Source: Claveliimonas ammoniilytica
Lineage (GTDB): Bacteria > Bacillota > Clostridia > Lachnospirales > Lachnospiraceae
NCBI RefSeq assembly: GCF_025567415.1
Contig: NZ_JAOQJV010000004.1
Coordinates: forward strand, 62,001-126,000
Reading direction: 5' to 3'
DNA: 64,000 bases
Position 1 is the stretch's first letter. Every line of letters begins with the position of its first letter. Of the stretch, positions 49,991 to 58,565 are shown in pieces. The notes under the pieces are model-generated. The model did not search any database. It was given only the letters and a program-made list of their open reading frames with translations, and was not told where the DNA came from. The position numbers were made by a program, and so were the translations under genes.

Positions 49991-52066
49991 CTATTCCTCT
50001 GCGCGTTTTGCGATCTCAGCTTCCTGCACATCAGACGGAGCCTGTTCGTAGCGTGCAAATTCGTATTCGTAAGTTCCTCTTCCGCCTGTCATAGAACGAA
50101 GTACGGTACAGTATCCGAACATACCTGTCATCGGCACATCTGCCTCAATCACGGTCTTGCCGCTTCCAACCGGATTCATGCCAAGCACACGACCGCGGCG
50201 CTTATTCAGATCTCCCATAACATCACCGGTATAATCATCCGGTACGGTAACCTTAACAGACGCGATTGGCTCCAGAAGTACCGGACCTGCTTCCATCACG
50301 CCTTTCTTGAACGCCTGAATCGTAGCAGTCTTGAATGCCATCTCAGATGAGTCTACCGGATGATAAGATCCATCATAAAGAACAGCCTTTACTCCAACTA
50401 CCGGATATCCTGCAAGAGGTCCCTTCAGAACAGATTCCTGAAGTCCTTTCTCTACTGCCGGGAAGTAATTCTTCGGAACTGCTCCGCCAACTACTTCTTC
50501 TTCGAACACATATGGTGTCTCCAGATCTCCGGATGGCTCAAAACGCATCTTAACATGTCCATACTGTCCATGTCCTCCGGACTGTTTCTTATACTTGGTA
50601 TCTACGTCAGATTTCTTCTTAATAGTCTCACGGAATGCAACCTTTGGTGTCTCCAGTGTGATCTCACATTTGTATCTGGCAGCCAGCTTGCTTGCAAGTA
50701 CTTCCAGATGCTGGTCTCCCATACCATACAGTAGTGTCTGACGATTCTCGCTGTCGTTCACTACCTTTACAGTTACATCCTCTGCCATCATCTTCTGCAG
50801 AGCCTGAGATACCTTATCCTCATCGCCTTTGTTCTTGCATACATACTTCATATATGTATAAGGCTTAGAGTAATCCGTCTTGCCATAGAGTATCTGATTA
50901 TTCTTGGTTGAAAGTGTATCACCGGTCTTCGTATTCGGAGACAGCTTGGCAATGGCACCAATATCTCCTGCAAACATCTCGCTGACTTCCATCGGCTTAT
51001 TACCACACATGGTATAGATCTTACCAAGCTTCTCTTCCGTCTCTGAAGATGCATTGTACATGACATCATCGCCCTTTAACACACCAGAGCATACTTTTAT
51101 GAAAGAATATTTACCGATAAACGGATCTACCATTGTCTTAAACACATACGCTGTCTTTGGAGAAGCGAAGTTATAATGACCTTCAAACATCTCGTTGGTC
51201 GTGCGGTTCACACCGATACACTCTCTGTAATCCGGACTCGGGAAGAATCTTACGATATCAGACAGGAGATTCGCAACACCCTGCGCCTGAATATTAGATC
51301 CCATAGCCACCGGTACGATTGTACCTTCCATAACTTCTGTACGCATGGCTGCACGAATTTCTTCAACAGAGAATTCTTCTCCTGCGAAATATCTCTCCAT
51401 AAATTCATCACTTGTCTCTGCTACAGACTCAAGTAGCTTCTCACGATACTTCTCTACGTATTCCATGCAGTAATCCGGAATCTCGCACTCTTCTCTCTGG
51501 CTGATACCGGTGTATCTTCTTCCTGCATTCTTGATAATATTGACATATCCCACCAGCTTTTCATTCTCACGAATCGGTGAAAAATGCGGTGCGATCACTT
51601 TTCCATACTTTTCGGTAAGATCTTCTACAATCTGACGGAAGCTGGCATCATCCACATCCATCTCAGTTACATAGATCATACGAGGCAGATTATACTTATC
51701 ACAGAGTTCCCATGCCTTCTCTGTTCCAACTTCTACACCGGCTTTACCAGATACTACGATAACTGCTGCATCTGCTGCACTGACTGCTTCTTCTACTTCG
51801 CCTACGAAGTCGAAATATCCCGGCGTATCCAATACGTTAATCTTTGCTTTCTCCCATTCAATCGGAACAAGTGTTGTACCAATTGAAAATCCGCGTTTCT
51901 GTTCCTCTTTATCAAAATCGCTGATCGTATTGCTGTCTGAAACTTTACCCATACGATTCGTAGCGCCTGATACATAAGCCATGGCCTCAACTAGACTGGT
52001 TTTTCCACTGCCTCCGTGTCCCAACAGGACCACGTTCCTGATCTCGTCTGTTCTGTAAACCTTCAT
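49991..52066 (-). CDS. EF-G-like translational GTPase (FusA2 type)
   Basis: The 691-residue protein has the five-domain EF-G layout, but its G motifs deviate from elongating EF-G. G1 is GHGGSGKTS (16-24). G3 is DTPGYFDF (80-87), where the catalytic His becomes Tyr. G4 is TEMD (134-137) in place of NKMD. Domain IV contains SGGHGQYGHVKMRFEP. Such paralogues are known as EF-G2/FusA2 in several phyla and often show weak or no elongation activity. AAGGAGG precedes the ATG. The gene has its own promoter and terminator and no ribosomal protein neighbours. Confidence 0.92.
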   Translation of the reverse strand: MKVYRTDEIRNVVLLGHGGSGKTSLVEAMAYVSGATNRMGKVSDSNTISDFDKEEQKRGFSIGTTLVPIEWEKAKINVLDTPGYFDFVGEVEEAVSAADAAVIVVSGKAGVEVGTEKAWELCDKYNLPRMIYVTEMDVDDASFRQIVEDLTEKYGKVIAPHFSPIRENEKLVGYVNIIKNAGRRYTGISQREECEIPDYCMEYVEKYREKLLESVAETSDEFMERYFAGEEFSVEEIRAAMRTEVMEGTIVPVAMGSNIQAQGVANLLSDIVRFFPSPDYRECIGVNRTTNEMFEGHYNFASPKTAYVFKTMVDPFIGKYSFIKVCSGVLKGDDVMYNASSETEEKLGKIYTMCGNKPMEVSEMFAGDIGAIAKLSPNTKTGDTLSTKNNQILYGKTDYSKPYTYMKYVCKNKGDEDKVSQALQKMMAEDVTVKVVNDSENRQTLLYGMGDQHLEVLASKLAARYKCEITLETPKVAFRETIKKKSDVDTKYKKQSGGHGQYGHVKMRFEPSGDLETPYVFEEEVVGGAVPKNYFPAVEKGLQESVLKGPLAGYPVVGVKAVLYDGSYHPVDSSEMAFKTATIQAFKKGVMEAGPVLLEPIASVKVTVPDDYTGDVMGDLNKRRGRVLGMNPVGSGKTVIEADVPMTGMFGYCTVLRSMTGGRGTYEYEFARYEQAPSDVQEAEIAKRAEE

Positions 52067-52119
52067 ATTTCGCTGCCTCCTTAATTTGTAAAATCTTACA
52101 CTCGATTGAGTATGGTTAT

Positions 52120-52148
52120 ATTGTACTAAAATTTTCAGATATTTTCAA
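52120..52148 (-). promoter_or_regulatory. sigma-A promoter of the EF-G-like gene
   Basis: On the minus strand: TTGAAA, 17 bases, TACAAT. A small ACTC-N4-GAGT dyad lies just downstream, near the start of transcription. Confidence 0.7.
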
Positions 52149-52205
52149 CACTTATATACAATTTTTACAATCAATTATACTTTTTCGCTTTAAATCGTAA
52201 AATCA

Positions 52206-52235
52206 TTGACAAAAAAAGTTCTACGGTAGTAAAAT
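52206..52235 (+). promoter_or_regulatory. sigma-A promoter of tyrA-aroA
   Basis: TTGACA, 18 bases, TAAAAT, about 35 bases before tyrA. Confidence 0.75.
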
Positions 52236-52268
52236 GTCATTATCGTGACGAATTCGGAGGTATGACAT

Positions 52269-53363
52269 ATGAAGAAAAAGATTGGATTTATCGGACTTGG
52301 CCTGATCGGAGGCTCACTCGCAAAGGCAATACGCCAGTACTATCCGGATTATCAGATTGTTGCATTTGACAAGAATAAGGAGACTCTGGCACTGGCTACT
52401 CAGGAATCTCTGATTGATGTAGCCGCGACTACCATTGATGAGAATTTTCGGAATTGCGGATACATTTTCCTGTGTGCACCTGTCTCTTATAATAATGCTT
52501 ACCTGCCTCAGGTGAAGCCATTTCTTGATAAAGATACGATTCTTACTGATGTAGGAAGCGTGAAAACCGGCATTCACAAAGAAGTGCACCGCCTTGGCAT
52601 GGATGCGAACTTTATCGGTGGACACCCGATGGCTGGCTCCGAAAAAAGCGGCTACCCAAATTCCAAGGCAATGTTACTGGAGAATGCTTACTTTGTGCTG
52701 ACTCCGACAAAAGAAGTCAGCCGTGAAAAAGTGGATGCATACACTACTCTCATTGAAAGTCTGAAAGCACTGCCAATTGAGCTGGACTGCGAAACGCATG
52801 ACTATGTAACAGGTACGATCAGTCACCTTCCACATATCATCGCATCCTCTCTGGTCAACTACGTGAAGCAGGTAGACACGAAAGACGAACTGATGAAGCT
52901 GCTGGCCGCTGGAGGATTCAAGGACATCACTCGCATCGCTTCTTCCTCACCGACTATGTGGCAGCATATCTGCCTGAAGAACAAAGACAATATTCTCAAT
53001 ATCCTGGACGCATATATGGATGAGCTGAAACAGATTGCTTCTATAATAGAAGACGAAGACGAGCAGGGCATTTACCAGTGGTTTGACAGCTCCAGAAATT
53101 ACCGCAATTCGATTCCGAACCGCTCATCCGGTCCGATTAAAAAAGTATTTGCCGTATACTGTGATATTATTGATGAAGCCGGTGGAATCGCTACGATCGC
53201 AACCATCCTTGCATCCAACAATATCAGTATTAAAAATATCGGAATCATCCATAACAGGGAGTTTGAAGAAGGCGTACTTCGTATCGAATTCTACGATGAG
53301 GATTCCTCTTCACGGGCAGCCGCACTGCTTCAGAAGCACCGTTATGTGGTATACGTACGTTAA
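52269..53363 (+). CDS. tyrA: prephenate dehydrogenase
   Basis: It converts prephenate to 4-hydroxyphenylpyruvate, the route to tyrosine. The 364-residue protein starts with the NAD(P) loop GLGLIGGS (9-16) and has GGHPMAGSE and the HDYVTGTISHLPHI helix. An ACT domain at the C-terminus (about 295-364, with IDEAGGIATIATILASN) is the usual place for feedback control by tyrosine. There is no fused chorismate mutase. GGAGG precedes the ATG. aroA follows 40 bases downstream, giving an aromatic amino acid operon. Confidence 0.95.
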   Translation: MKKKIGFIGLGLIGGSLAKAIRQYYPDYQIVAFDKNKETLALATQESLIDVAATTIDENFRNCGYIFLCAPVSYNNAYLPQVKPFLDKDTILTDVGSVKTGIHKEVHRLGMDANFIGGHPMAGSEKSGYPNSKAMLLENAYFVLTPTKEVSREKVDAYTTLIESLKALPIELDCETHDYVTGTISHLPHIIASSLVNYVKQVDTKDELMKLLAAGGFKDITRIASSSPTMWQHICLKNKDNILNILDAYMDELKQIASIIEDEDEQGIYQWFDSSRNYRNSIPNRSSGPIKKVFAVYCDIIDEAGGIATIATILASNNISIKNIGIIHNREFEEGVLRIEFYDEDSSSRAAALLQKHRYVVYVR

Positions 53364-53403
53364 GGCACAGATCATATATACTCAGCAGAAAGGATAGCAT
53401 ACT

Positions 53404-54705
53404 ATGAAAGAAGCAACGATTACCGCTCCGTCAACCGGATTAAAAGGGAGCGTTATCATACCGGGAGACAAATCCATCTCCCACCGTTCTGTGATGTTCG
53501 GAGCACTTGCCAAAGCCACCACAGAGATTACGAATTTCCTGCAGGGAGCAGACTGTCTGTCAACGATCAGCTGTTTCCGCAAAATGGGAATCGAGATTGA
53601 GAATACACCGGAACGGATCCTTGTACACGGCAAAGGCCTGCACGGTCTGTCTGCCCCGGATTCCACACTGGACACCGGCAACAGCGGCACTACCACCAGA
53701 CTGATTTCCGGTATTCTGGCGGGGCAGAATTTTAGCAGCATCCTTTCCGGTGATGACTCCTTAAATTCCAGACCGATGGCACGTATCATGGAGCCGCTGA
53801 ATTCCATGGGTGCCAAGATAACAAGTATCGATGGAAATAACTGTGCGCCACTCCGCATTGAACCGGGCACACTTCACAGTATCCATTATCATTCCAAAGT
53901 TGCTTCTGCGCAGGTCAAATCCGCGATCCTGTTGGCTGGATTATACGCAGATGACACAACCGCTGTCACAGAACCGGTGCTGTCGCGTAATCACACAGAG
54001 CTGATGTTAACAGGCTTCGGTGCCAATATTGCATCCGAGACACACGCAGACGGAACTGCTACTGCATCCATCACCCCATGCGAAGAGCTTTATGCACAGA
54101 AGATCCAGGTTCCGGGTGACATTTCATCCGCCGCATACTTTATCGCAGCCGGACTTCTGGTACCGGGTTCCGAGATCCTGGTCAAAAATGTAGGTATCAA
54201 TCCTACCCGCGCCGGTATCTTAAAGGTCTGCGAAGCTATGGGGGCTGATATTACTTATCTAAACGAGACTTCTGCCGGCGGCGAACCGACCGCTGACCTT
54301 CTCGTGCGTTATTCACCGCTCAAGGCAACCGTCGTAGAAGGAAGCATCATCCCGACACTGATCGACGAGATCCCAGTGATCGCCATCATGGCCGCCTTTG
54401 CCGAAGGCACTACCATCATCCGGGATGCTGCTGAGTTGAAAGTCAAAGAGACCAACCGCATCGACACCGTAGTCCAAAACCTCCGGGCAATGGGCGGCAC
54501 CGTCACTCCGACCGATGACGGTATGATCATCGAAGGCACCGGCGCATTAAAAGGTGCACATATCAACAGTCATCTAGATCACCGGATTGCTATGGCATTT
54601 GCCATTGCAGGACTGGTTGCTGAAGGGGATACCGTAATCGGAGACAGCCAGTGCGTGGATGTGTCCTATCCGGCATTTTTCAAGACAATTGCACAGTTGA
54701 GATAA
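53404..54705 (+). CDS. aroA: 3-phosphoshikimate 1-carboxyvinyltransferase (EPSP synthase)
   Basis: It joins shikimate-3-phosphate and PEP in the shikimate pathway. The 433-residue protein has PGDKSISHRS near residue 20-29, LDTGNSGTTTRL, SRPM, and RDAAELKVKETNRI. DHRIAMAFAIAG closes the active site. The TGNSGTTTR sequence around residues 93-101 carries Ser at the position often Ala in sensitive enzymes, but class I or II glyphosate response cannot be told by eye. AGAAAGGA precedes the ATG. It is the second gene after tyrA. Confidence 0.97.
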   Translation: MKEATITAPSTGLKGSVIIPGDKSISHRSVMFGALAKATTEITNFLQGADCLSTISCFRKMGIEIENTPERILVHGKGLHGLSAPDSTLDTGNSGTTTRLISGILAGQNFSSILSGDDSLNSRPMARIMEPLNSMGAKITSIDGNNCAPLRIEPGTLHSIHYHSKVASAQVKSAILLAGLYADDTTAVTEPVLSRNHTELMLTGFGANIASETHADGTATASITPCEELYAQKIQVPGDISSAAYFIAAGLLVPGSEILVKNVGINPTRAGILKVCEAMGADITYLNETSAGGEPTADLLVRYSPLKATVVEGSIIPTLIDEIPVIAIMAAFAEGTTIIRDAAELKVKETNRIDTVVQNLRAMGGTVTPTDDGMIIEGTGALKGAHINSHLDHRIAMAFAIAGLVAEGDTVIGDSQCVDVSYPAFFKTIAQLR

Positions 54706-54717
54706 CCGTAATAAAAA

Positions 54718-54751
54718 GGCGTGTAAAAATGATTCTTCATTTTTACACGCC
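54718..54751. terminator. bidirectional terminator of aroA and the peptidase gene
   Basis: GGCGTGTAAAAATGA and its exact reverse complement form a 15-bp stem with a four-base loop. The minus strand has the better T-run (TTTTTATT). Confidence 0.9.
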
Positions 54752-54764
54752 CTTATCTTTCTCT

Positions 54765-56894
54765 TTATTCGTCTGCTTTGATCAGCCTATCATCTGTATC
54801 CTTTGTCACCGGTACTTTCGCTTCTACTGAAGCATTCTCTATCTCAACCGCATAGGTCTTATGGATCAGGCAATTCACCGGATCTTCGGTTGCAATTACA
54901 AGCGCAAGTCTGTGTCCAGACTCGACTGTGTATCTGGTCGCATTCATATAGATGTGATAGTCATGATATTCGCCCTTTTTCAGCTCGATACTGTTCGTTG
55001 CTGTTACCGGATCATAACCGGCTTCCGGATTACAGAGGTCCGCAAACGCACGAGTGATCACACGATAGTTCTTATGTACAGTGGCAAATTCAACTTCATC
55101 AAATGCCGGAATATCTCCGCCGTTAATCACGCCACCTGCTTTCACTTTTTCTACCGGAATCGTATTTCTTTCCGGATCCACACTCTGGATGCTGTCAAAC
55201 TTCTCATCACATACATCACAGAGCAGCAATGCAACCTCCACATCGTCCATCTTTCCGGAAATGCTGGAATCACCAAGCTTCATGGTCAATGTATCCACAT
55301 CATTTCTGTTCTCCGGATGGAAGTCCTGCTCTGCATCACCGTCTTTTAATGCCGCCTTAAGCTTCACGCACACGGTTCCCTGTATGGTTACTGCTTCCTC
55401 AAAAGCAGAAGTCATATATCGTCTGTTCATATTGCCGGACTGCAATGCCATCCGCTCATCAAAGTTTTCGGCACTGACACCTGCTGCTTCCCAATCTGTA
55501 TCGATGACAGTCGTTCCCGTCTCTTCACATGCAAGATTCATGGCATATGCCGTCTCCCAGGACTCTGCCGTCTCCCATTTCTTCTGATCGTAATTCGTCT
55601 GTACCAATACTGCCGGCATATCCTCAGCATGATTATCCACATCATACAGATAATAAGAAATCCATTTGTTAACAATGTCATCATAGAATTGTCCATCCAC
55701 CAGGATTCCATATTCCCTGTTTGACATGGTCGGTGTAATATGCGCACCCTGATGCAGTAACAGCTTCACATTCCGACCTGCCTTTTTAAAGGACTTGTAC
55801 ATCATTTCAAACTGCTTGGTAGACACATTTTCATCATTCAGTCCATGCACGATCAATGCGGTGCATCGGATCTTATCTGCATTCAGGCAGTAATTACCGC
55901 TTCCCCAGAATTCCTCATCGTAGTCAAATCCACACTTTAACTGCCGAAGACTAAGTTCATGGTGAAATGCTGCCATATCATCCAACTGTTTTTCAGATAA
56001 TGATTCGTCATGATAACGGCTGGAACAGTAGTAAGCGAGAAAACTGTTCAATACTTCTTTCGGCCAGTAACGCTGTGCTCCCTGCATATTCTGCTGGGAA
56101 TACCAGTCTGCAATTCCTGCGATTGGAATGATCGTCTTCAAACCTTCCACTCCTGTTGTTGCCACCGCAAATGGCATAGTTCCCGCATAAGACCTTCCGG
56201 TCATTGCAACATTGCCATTCGACCAGTCTGCCTTCGTCTGGATCGTTCCCTCACGATTCGCATATGCCACGCGGTCTCCATGCAGCCATTCTACCACGAA
56301 TTTGAATGCATCTCTCTCATAATCGGATCCCACATAGTTGAATCCATCTGAACCAAGCGTACCGAATCCACCACACAGCACAACCGCAAAGCCACGAACA
56401 AGGTAATAATTAAAAGTATCCAGATTGCTATAGACCATGCTATCGTTATTACCTTTATCCGGATAATACCAGTCTGACGGATTAGCTTGAAGGGCAAGCT
56501 CCATTGCACCGATACTTCCAGTCGGAACACGTGCCGGAACCTCTCGCTCAAGGTCTGCAAAATCAAAATAGCGGTATTCCTTTTCTGCCACTTCTTTCAT
56601 ATGAGGATATCCATCTTCATTCACACCTGCACAGTACGGACGAGCTTCAAATAATGTTGCGGCTTTGTAATTTCCCTCCACCGCACTTCTTGGAACCTGT
56701 ACAACTGCTTTGACCAGGTCTCGCTTTCCATCTCCGTCCATATCATAATCAGACTCCACATATACCGCATATCTCACAATACTCGAAGTCTCCGGATTAT
56801 AATCTGCACCTGTCTTGCCATCCGTAAATGGAAATACCGGCTGCGCCATTCCATTCTCAAATACTGGTACTTTACTGTAATTTCTTTCGTTCAT
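54765..56894 (-). CDS. Xaa-Pro dipeptidyl-peptidase-like hydrolase (S15/CocE)
   Basis: The 709-residue alpha/beta hydrolase has the nucleophile Ser (about 235) in GRSYAGT. The acid residue is in HGLNDENVSTKQ and the His in LHQGAHITP, and a C-terminal beta-sandwich (about 480-700) ends in the YTVESGHRLALVIATEDP pattern. This is the architecture of PepX/CocE family enzymes; the length favours an Xaa-Pro dipeptidyl-peptidase for proline-rich peptides. There is no signal peptide, so it is cytoplasmic. The start is ATG 56894 or 56897, both after GAGAGG. It follows DUF6483 by about 25 bases. Confidence 0.88.
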   Translation of the reverse strand: MNERNYSKVPVFENGMAQPVFPFTDGKTGADYNPETSSIVRYAVYVESDYDMDGDGKRDLVKAVVQVPRSAVEGNYKAATLFEARPYCAGVNEDGYPHMKEVAEKEYRYFDFADLEREVPARVPTGSIGAMELALQANPSDWYYPDKGNNDSMVYSNLDTFNYYLVRGFAVVLCGGFGTLGSDGFNYVGSDYERDAFKFVVEWLHGDRVAYANREGTIQTKADWSNGNVAMTGRSYAGTMPFAVATTGVEGLKTIIPIAGIADWYSQQNMQGAQRYWPKEVLNSFLAYYCSSRYHDESLSEKQLDDMAAFHHELSLRQLKCGFDYDEEFWGSGNYCLNADKIRCTALIVHGLNDENVSTKQFEMMYKSFKKAGRNVKLLLHQGAHITPTMSNREYGILVDGQFYDDIVNKWISYYLYDVDNHAEDMPAVLVQTNYDQKKWETAESWETAYAMNLACEETGTTVIDTDWEAAGVSAENFDERMALQSGNMNRRYMTSAFEEAVTIQGTVCVKLKAALKDGDAEQDFHPENRNDVDTLTMKLGDSSISGKMDDVEVALLLCDVCDEKFDSIQSVDPERNTIPVEKVKAGGVINGGDIPAFDEVEFATVHKNYRVITRAFADLCNPEAGYDPVTATNSIELKKGEYHDYHIYMNATRYTVESGHRLALVIATEDPVNCLIHKTYAVEIENASVEAKVPVTKDTDDRLIKADE

Positions 56895-56921
56895 CATACT
56901 GCCTCTCAATCATATATAATT

Positions 56922-57308
56922 CTATTCCATAATCTTTACGATATTCCCATATCCCGCTTTTTGCAATATCTGTTTCGCACCATCCAGGATTTCTTCGTCC
57001 GAATAATCATGATCCCACAGAAAATCTTTCTTCTTTTCAGAAAGATATTGATAGAATAGCAACGCTGCCGCCAGTTCCTTTTTATCACTGTAATCAATGT
57101 CATCCAGCATGAGATTCTCCGCCTCATTAATCTGTCCATTGTCGATCATATCCAGCAGATCATTCAAATCTGTTCCCGACACTTCATATCCATTCTTCCT
57201 CTCTTCATCCACGGATACATATTGCTTGCCGAGCAAAATAGAAAACAGCACACTGACCATTTCTTTGATCATACGCATGATATAATCCTTCTCATCCTCA
57301 AACCTCAT
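56922..57308 (-). CDS. DUF6483 family protein
   Basis: The 128-residue protein matches, from memory, the DUF6483 family: a start with RFEDEKDYIMRMIKEMV, then an acidic helical protein with LAAALLFYQYLSEKK near the C-terminus. Helical repeats resemble a small TPR-like array. Its function is unknown. AAGGAGG precedes the ATG. It is the first gene of a two-gene unit with the peptidase and diverges from the HTH regulator, sharing the operator-containing gap. Confidence 0.8.
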   Translation of the reverse strand: MRFEDEKDYIMRMIKEMVSVLFSILLGKQYVSVDEERKNGYEVSGTDLNDLLDMIDNGQINEAENLMLDDIDYSDKKELAAALLFYQYLSEKKKDFLWDHDYSDEEILDGAKQILQKAGYGNIVKIME

Positions 57309-57345
57309 GGCTGCACCTCCTTGATTTCAAAGTATTGTTTTGATA

Positions 57346-57373
57346 AGTATAACATAGTTTTCACACATATCAA
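57346..57373 (-). promoter_or_regulatory. promoter of DUF6483-peptidase unit
   Basis: On the minus strand: TTGATA, 16 bases, TATACT. It ends about 20 bases from the first HTH operator, so the regulator could also affect this unit. Confidence 0.65.
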
Positions 57374-57393
57374 ATAATATGCATAGTTTATAA

Positions 57394-57470
57394 TGACAAG
57401 AAAAGTTGTCAAAACATATTGACAAAGATAGTTGTCAATGCTATCCTATTTTTGACAAATAAAGTTGTCA
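57394..57470. promoter_or_regulatory. three operators TGACAA-N6-TTGTCA
   Basis: Perfect 6-bp dyads with a six-base spacer occur at 57394-57411, 57420-57437 and 57453-57470. Only the spacers differ (GAAAAG, AGATAG, ATAAAG). Their start spacings are 26 and 33 bases. The second overlaps the -35 box of the HTH gene promoter and the third lies just past its -10 box. They are the probable binding sites of the HTH regulator that follows. Confidence 0.8.
57419..57447 (+). promoter_or_regulatory. promoter of the HTH-DUF3169 operon
   Basis: TTGACA, 17 bases, TATCCT. The -35 hexamer is itself part of operator 2, so binding there would block RNA polymerase. Confidence 0.65.
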
Positions 57471-57495
57471 TTTTATCATAAAGGAGGATCTTAGA

Positions 57496-57714
57496 TTGCC
57501 GTTACTGAACCGCTTAAAAGAACATAGATCCAAATTAGGCATGAACCAGACAGAGCTTGGAAAACTTGCCGGAGTATCCAGACAGACCATCAGTCTAATC
57601 GAACGCGGAGACTACTCGCCCTCTGTAACACTGGCATTAAAGCTTGCAATGATCTGTAATGTAAAAGTTGAAGATATATTTGAATATGAGGAGGATGAAA
57701 CCCATGAAAAATAA
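57496..57714 (+). CDS. Cro/CI-type HTH transcriptional regulator
   Basis: The 72-residue protein is almost entirely an XRE helix-turn-helix domain, with N-Q-T-E-L-G-K-L-A-G-V-S-R-Q-T-I-S-L-I-E-R-G (about 17-38) as the DNA-reading part. It resembles the small YgzD-type repressors that precede membrane proteins in Firmicutes. The start codon is TTG at 57496, eight bases after AAGGAGG. It overlaps the next gene by 11 bases. The three operators upstream suggest that it represses its own operon. Confidence 0.93.
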   Translation: MPLLNRLKEHRSKLGMNQTELGKLAGVSRQTISLIERGDYSPSVTLALKLAMICNVKVEDIFEYEEDETHEK

Positions 57715-58489
57715 AGATAACCTAAAAACAACCAGTCTTAGCAAACTGACATTAAAAATGGCTGCCGGTGCCATCGTCGGTGCTATATTGGGTGCTTCAG
57801 CAGCTGTATTGCTCTCGATTAACAACGGAAATTTGTTCAATCAGGCTGCGCAGAAATTAATCTCAGGTATTCAGAATATGATCTTTCCGGGACTGCTTCT
57901 GATCACTGTACTTTCAATTATATTGCAGGAGATCTATTATTCCAGATTAAAGAACATCTGCAACAGTCTCGCGAATGCTGATGACGAAGAATTTGATGAA
58001 TTAGATTATAAAGAAGAAAAGACCGGTGCCATGCTGATGACCAGCAACCTGCTGTCTTATATAGGAGGCATCGTACTATTAGCATTTGGTTATTCTATGG
58101 ATTATCTGCACCACAGCATCGCACTCGGTGCCTGCCTCACATTTTTAATCTGCGTCTTCTATGACGGTATTATGCAGGCACGCTATATAAAGCTGCTGCA
58201 GAAGACACATCCAGAAAAGAAAGGGGATGTATCTTCTATGAAATTCCAGCAGCAATGGTTGGAAAGCTGTGACGAAGCCGAAAAAGAAGTCATTTACCAG
58301 AGCGCATATAAAGCATTTTCATTTACAAGTAAATGTCTTAGTTTCCTGCTTCTTCTCACCATGCTGTCACATCTGTTCTTCCACACAGGTGTCCTGGCAA
58401 TCCTTGTAGTCGGAATCACTCAGATAATCCTGGCACTGACCTATAACAGATCCTGCGTAGAATTAAAAAAAGTAAAAGTCGAACGCTAA
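57704..58489 (+). CDS. DUF3169 family membrane protein
   Basis: The 261-residue protein has six hydrophobic helices (about 19-40, 56-76, 110-130, 133-150, 208-225 and 230-247) and a charged cytoplasmic loop after helix 2 (EEFDELDYKEEKTGAM). That layout matches DUF3169, whose members sit next to small HTH regulators. Its function is unknown; relatives are suspected in antimicrobial peptide or envelope stress immunity, but this is not shown. The start is ATG 57704 behind GAGGAGG and overlapping the regulator stop. Confidence 0.85.
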   Translation: MKNKDNLKTTSLSKLTLKMAAGAIVGAILGASAAVLLSINNGNLFNQAAQKLISGIQNMIFPGLLLITVLSIILQEIYYSRLKNICNSLANADDEEFDELDYKEEKTGAMLMTSNLLSYIGGIVLLAFGYSMDYLHHSIALGACLTFLICVFYDGIMQARYIKLLQKTHPEKKGDVSSMKFQQQWLESCDEAEKEVIYQSAYKAFSFTSKCLSFLLLLTMLSHLFFHTGVLAILVVGITQIILALTYNRSCVELKKVKVER

Positions 58490-58519
58490 TTAATCCAGCC
58501 TGCCTGCGATCGCATCTTC

Positions 58520-58564
58520 AATCATGCCTGCCAGCTTCTCTGCTGTGACAGGCATGATTTTTGT
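58520..58564. terminator. terminator of the HTH-DUF3169 operon
   Basis: AATCATGCCTG and CAGGCATGATT form an 11-bp stem over an 18-base loop, followed by TTTT on the plus strand. It ends at the stop of the MATE gene on the other strand. Confidence 0.85.
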
Positions 58565-58565
58565 A

